Origin: Clostridia bacterium
Lineage (GTDB): Bacteria; Bacillota; Sulfobacillia; SLMV01
Reading direction: 5' to 3'
Length of the DNA stretch: 6,567 nt
Assembly (NCBI GenBank): GCA_007136565.1
Contig: SLGS01000006.1
Coordinates: 1-6,567 of the forward strand
The notes under the pieces are model-generated. The model made no database searches. It worked only from the letters and a program-made list of their open reading frames with translations, and had not been told where the DNA came from. This document shows, one piece after another, positions 4,399-6,567 of this stretch (position 1 is its first letter; each line of letters opens with the position of its first letter). The translations under genes were made by a program, and so were the position numbers.

Positions 4399-6567
4399 TC
4401 AAAGGCTTCCGTGCTCGGTTCGAGCGATGATCTCTTCTTGCAGGCTGGCGTCGAGGTTATTGAAGTAGTCGCTGTAGCCGGCGACCCGCACGATGAGATC
4501 GGCGTGTTCCGCCGGGTTCTCTTGGGCCTTCCTCAGGGTCTGGGCGTCGACGATGTTGAACTGCACGTGGTGCCCGTCCATCCGGAAGTAGGAGCGGATC
4601 AACTTCACCAGGCCCTCGAGGCCATCGCCCTCGACCACACCCGGGGTGAACTTCTGGTTGAGAAGGGTTCCGCCCGTTCGCAGGTGATCCATCTTCCCCG
4701 CCGATTTCAGTACCGCCGTGGGCCCTTTACGATCCATACCCTGGACCGGGGAAATGCCCTCGGAGAGGGGACGTCCCGCGCAGCGGCCGTCGGGGGTGGC
4801 CCCCGTGACGGATCCGAAGTACACGTGGCACGTGGTGGGCAGCATGTTGATCCTGTAGTCACCTCCACAGGCGGTGGGCCGACCGTCGACGGCGTCGAAG
4901 AATATGTTGAAGGCGCGCACCATGAGCGAATCCGCCCGGTCGTCGTCGTTCCCGTAACGGGGGGTGCGGTTCCGGAGTAGTTCCCGGGCGGCATCGGAGC
5001 CCTGGAAGTTCCCGGTCAGCAGTGAGAGCAGCTCCGCGGGCGAGAACGTCCCTTCTTCGAAGACGTGGTGGGCCAGCGCCGACAGGGAGTCCGCCAGGGT
5101 ACCTATCCCCACCCCCTGGATGTAGCGGGTGTTGTAGCGGGCACCCCCGGCGTTGTAGTCCATGGCGGTGTCGATACAGTCATCGACGAGAAGCGACAGG
5201 AAGGGCGAGGGCATCTCGTGGGCGTAGAGCCTTTCGATCTCATCGTTGCCCCGCAGCTTGATATCCAGGAAGTGTCGAAGCTGTCGCTCGAAGGCGTCGA
5301 AGACGTCCTCCATGGAGGAAAACCCGGTGGCGGGTCCCGTCTGCGCGCCCACGGGTTCCCCCGTGCGGGGGTCGATCCCGTCGTTTAAGGCGATCTCGAG
5401 GATCTTGGGCAGGTTGAAATACCCGGTGAGGATGTAGGCTTCCCGCCCAAACGCCCCGGTTTCGACGCAGCCGCTGGTCCCCCCGCGGCGAGCGTCCTCG
5501 ATGGATTTTCCCATCCGGAGCAGTTCCGTCATAACGGCGTCGGCATTGAAGACCGAGGGTTGGCCCATGCCCCGCCGGATGACCCGGCAGGCGGCCCGGA
5601 GGAAGCGATCGGGATTCTTCTTCGAGACCTGGACGTTGGAGCTGGGCTGGGTCAGTTGCATTTCTTCCACCGTGTCCAAGAGGATGTACGAGAGATCGTT
5701 GACCCCGTCGGAACCGTCGGGCTTTAGACCACCGATGTTGATGTTCGCGAAGTCGGTGTAGGTACCGCTCTCCTCGAGGGTGATTCCCACCTTGGGCGGC
5801 GCCGGCTGGTTGTTGAACTTGATCCAAAAGCACCCCAACAGTTCCCTCGCCAGATCTTCGGTGAGGGAACCTCGGGCCAGGTCCTCGCGGTAGAAGGGAT
5901 ATAGGTGTTGATCCAGGCGACCGGGGGAGAAGGAGTCCCAGGTGTTCATCTCGGTGATGACGCCCAGGTGGATGAACCAATAGGCCTGTAGGGCTTCCCA
6001 GAAATCCCGGGGGGGATGCGCCGGGACCCGGTGGGTTACCTCGGCGATGCGCAAGAGCTCGGCCCGACGCTTGGCATCGGGTTCCTCCCCGGCCATTCTC
6101 CGGGCCTTTTCGCAGTGGCGGCGGGCGAAGGTGATGATGGCCTCGGCCGATATCTCCATGGCCCTAAGCTGCTCCAGCCGCCGGTGGGAATCTCCGCCAG
6201 CGACCTCGATCTCGCGGCGCCTTTCGCGGATGTTATCGACGAGGTCGCGCATCCCCGTGCGGTATATCTTGTCGTCGGCCACCGTGTGTCCGGGCGCCCG
6301 CTGTTCCATGAATTCGGTGAAGATCCCCGCCTCGTAGCATGCCGTCCATCGGGGGGTCATGGCGTCGAAGATCCGGTCGCGAATGGACTTACCCTGCCAG
6401 TGGGGAATCACGTGCTCCTCGAGGTCGCCGCGGGTCTTTTCGTCGACCTCGAAGGTGATCCTGTCCCGCCCGGCGATGACGTCCAGGTCCTCCGTGGTGT
6501 GGCAGCAAAGCTCCGGGTAGGTAGGAGTCGCCGCCGGACTCGGACCCCTCTCCCCGACGATCAATTC
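4399..6567 (-). CDS. hypD: Glycyl radical enzyme, trans-4-hydroxy-L-proline dehydratase (5' end outside window)
   Basis: Glycyl radical enzyme that dehydrates trans-4-hydroxy-L-proline to pyrroline-5-carboxylate, which P5C reductase turns into proline. 722 residues are visible; by comparison with about 790 aa HypD, roughly 67 N-terminal residues lie beyond the right edge. Counting the first visible Glu as 1, the PFL-type barrel carries the thiyl-radical motif GGTSGCVETGAFG (C367, E369), and the C-terminal glycyl radical loop RVAGYSDYF has G697. Pocket residues I recall from the Clostridioides difficile HypD structure are all kept: F86, H94, D211 (NTWDSF), S267, D272 and F273 (ESGTYTDFAN), Y383. 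Long stretches such as FNNQPAPPKVGIT and GGARYNTRYIQGVGIGT match HypD nearly word for word. It heads the visible run hypD, creatininase-family gene, dgkA. The radical-SAM activase HypE is not in the window. A close relative acting on a modified hydroxyproline remains possible. Confidence 0.92.
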   Translation of the reverse strand, partial: ELIVGERGPSPAATPTYPELCCHTTEDLDVIAGRDRITFEVDEKTRGDLEEHVIPHWQGKSIRDRIFDAMTPRWTACYEAGIFTEFMEQRAPGHTVADDKIYRTGMRDLVDNIRERRREIEVAGGDSHRRLEQLRAMEISAEAIITFARRHCEKARRMAGEEPDAKRRAELLRIAEVTHRVPAHPPRDFWEALQAYWFIHLGVITEMNTWDSFSPGRLDQHLYPFYREDLARGSLTEDLARELLGCFWIKFNNQPAPPKVGITLEESGTYTDFANINIGGLKPDGSDGVNDLSYILLDTVEEMQLTQPSSNVQVSKKNPDRFLRAACRVIRRGMGQPSVFNADAVMTELLRMGKSIEDARRGGTSGCVETGAFGREAYILTGYFNLPKILEIALNDGIDPRTGEPVGAQTGPATGFSSMEDVFDAFERQLRHFLDIKLRGNDEIERLYAHEMPSPFLSLLVDDCIDTAMDYNAGGARYNTRYIQGVGIGTLADSLSALAHHVFEEGTFSPAELLSLLTGNFQGSDAARELLRNRTPRYGNDDDRADSLMVRAFNIFFDAVDGRPTACGGDYRINMLPTTCHVYFGSVTGATPDGRCAGRPLSEGISPVQGMDRKGPTAVLKSAGKMDHLRTGGTLLNQKFTPGVVEGDGLEGLVKLIRSYFRMDGHHVQFNIVDAQTLRKAQENPAEHADLIVRVAGYSDYFNNLDASLQEEIIARTEHGSL

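Noticed and set aside
4141..4980. 279-codon plus-strand open frame, antisense to hypD and the hydrolase
   Set aside because: It spans the boundary between two clear minus-strand genes and includes their ribosome binding site. Its composition is a mirror of the real codons.
5240..5980. 246-codon minus-strand open frame inside hypD in another frame
   Set aside because: Arg/Pro/Gly-rich out-of-frame translation of hypD, whose own frame continues unbroken with family motifs on both sides.
4399..6567. Pyruvate formate-lyase or choline trimethylamine-lyase as the identity of the glycyl radical enzyme
   Set aside because: Pyruvate formate-lyase has two adjacent active-site cysteines, not a single GCVE motif. 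The NTWDSF, ESGTYTDFAN and GCVETGAFG motifs follow HypD and not CutC, which I recall as having GCVEP.
1..6567. CRISPR array, tRNA or rRNA genes, insertion sequences or attachment sites
   Set aside because: I looked for spaced direct repeats, tRNA-like cloverleaf segments, transposase motifs and terminal inverted repeats and saw none. The coding density leaves little room for them.

Overview
The window is GC-rich bacterial DNA and nearly all coding. It holds two transcription units that converge at about 3121-3186. The organism is probably anaerobic, because it carries an oxygen-sensitive glycyl radical enzyme. Three things hint at a monoderm, high-GC Bacillota-like host: strong GGAGG ribosome binding sites, a TTG start, and an adaptor protein with only short helical hairpins and no outer-membrane partner gene. 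This is an inference from style, not a phylogenetic assignment.

Left unit, plus strand, 140-3120: an ABC-type exporter module of two genes that overlap by one base (TGATG). The first encodes a membrane-anchored HlyD/MFP-type adaptor that appears to consist of two complete adaptor units in tandem, followed by an acidic proline-rich tail. The second encodes a MacB/FtsX-type permease with a long Gly/Pro-rich insertion in its extracytoplasmic domain. The ATPase that must power such a transporter is not between them or after them. It may lie before the window or elsewhere in the genome. The first 139 bases hold no gene I can support, only a GC-rich hairpin.

Right unit, minus strand, 6567-3187: three co-oriented genes with short gaps (37 and 47 nt). 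The first is a glycyl radical enzyme, truncated at its N-terminus by the window edge, that matches trans-4-hydroxy-L-proline dehydratase (HypD). It has the Cys/Glu/Gly catalytic set and the HypD substrate-pocket residues. The second is a creatininase-family metal-dependent amidohydrolase. The third is a small three-helix membrane kinase of the DgkA/undecaprenol kinase family, whose start is best placed at a TTG with a strong ribosome binding site. HypD would make pyrroline-5-carboxylate for reduction to proline. Its activase and the P5C reductase are not downstream and would have to be upstream of the right edge or elsewhere.

I do not see a clear new defence or mobile system. The points most worth following are the duplicated adaptor, the permease insertion, and the pairing of HypD with a creatininase-family hydrolase.
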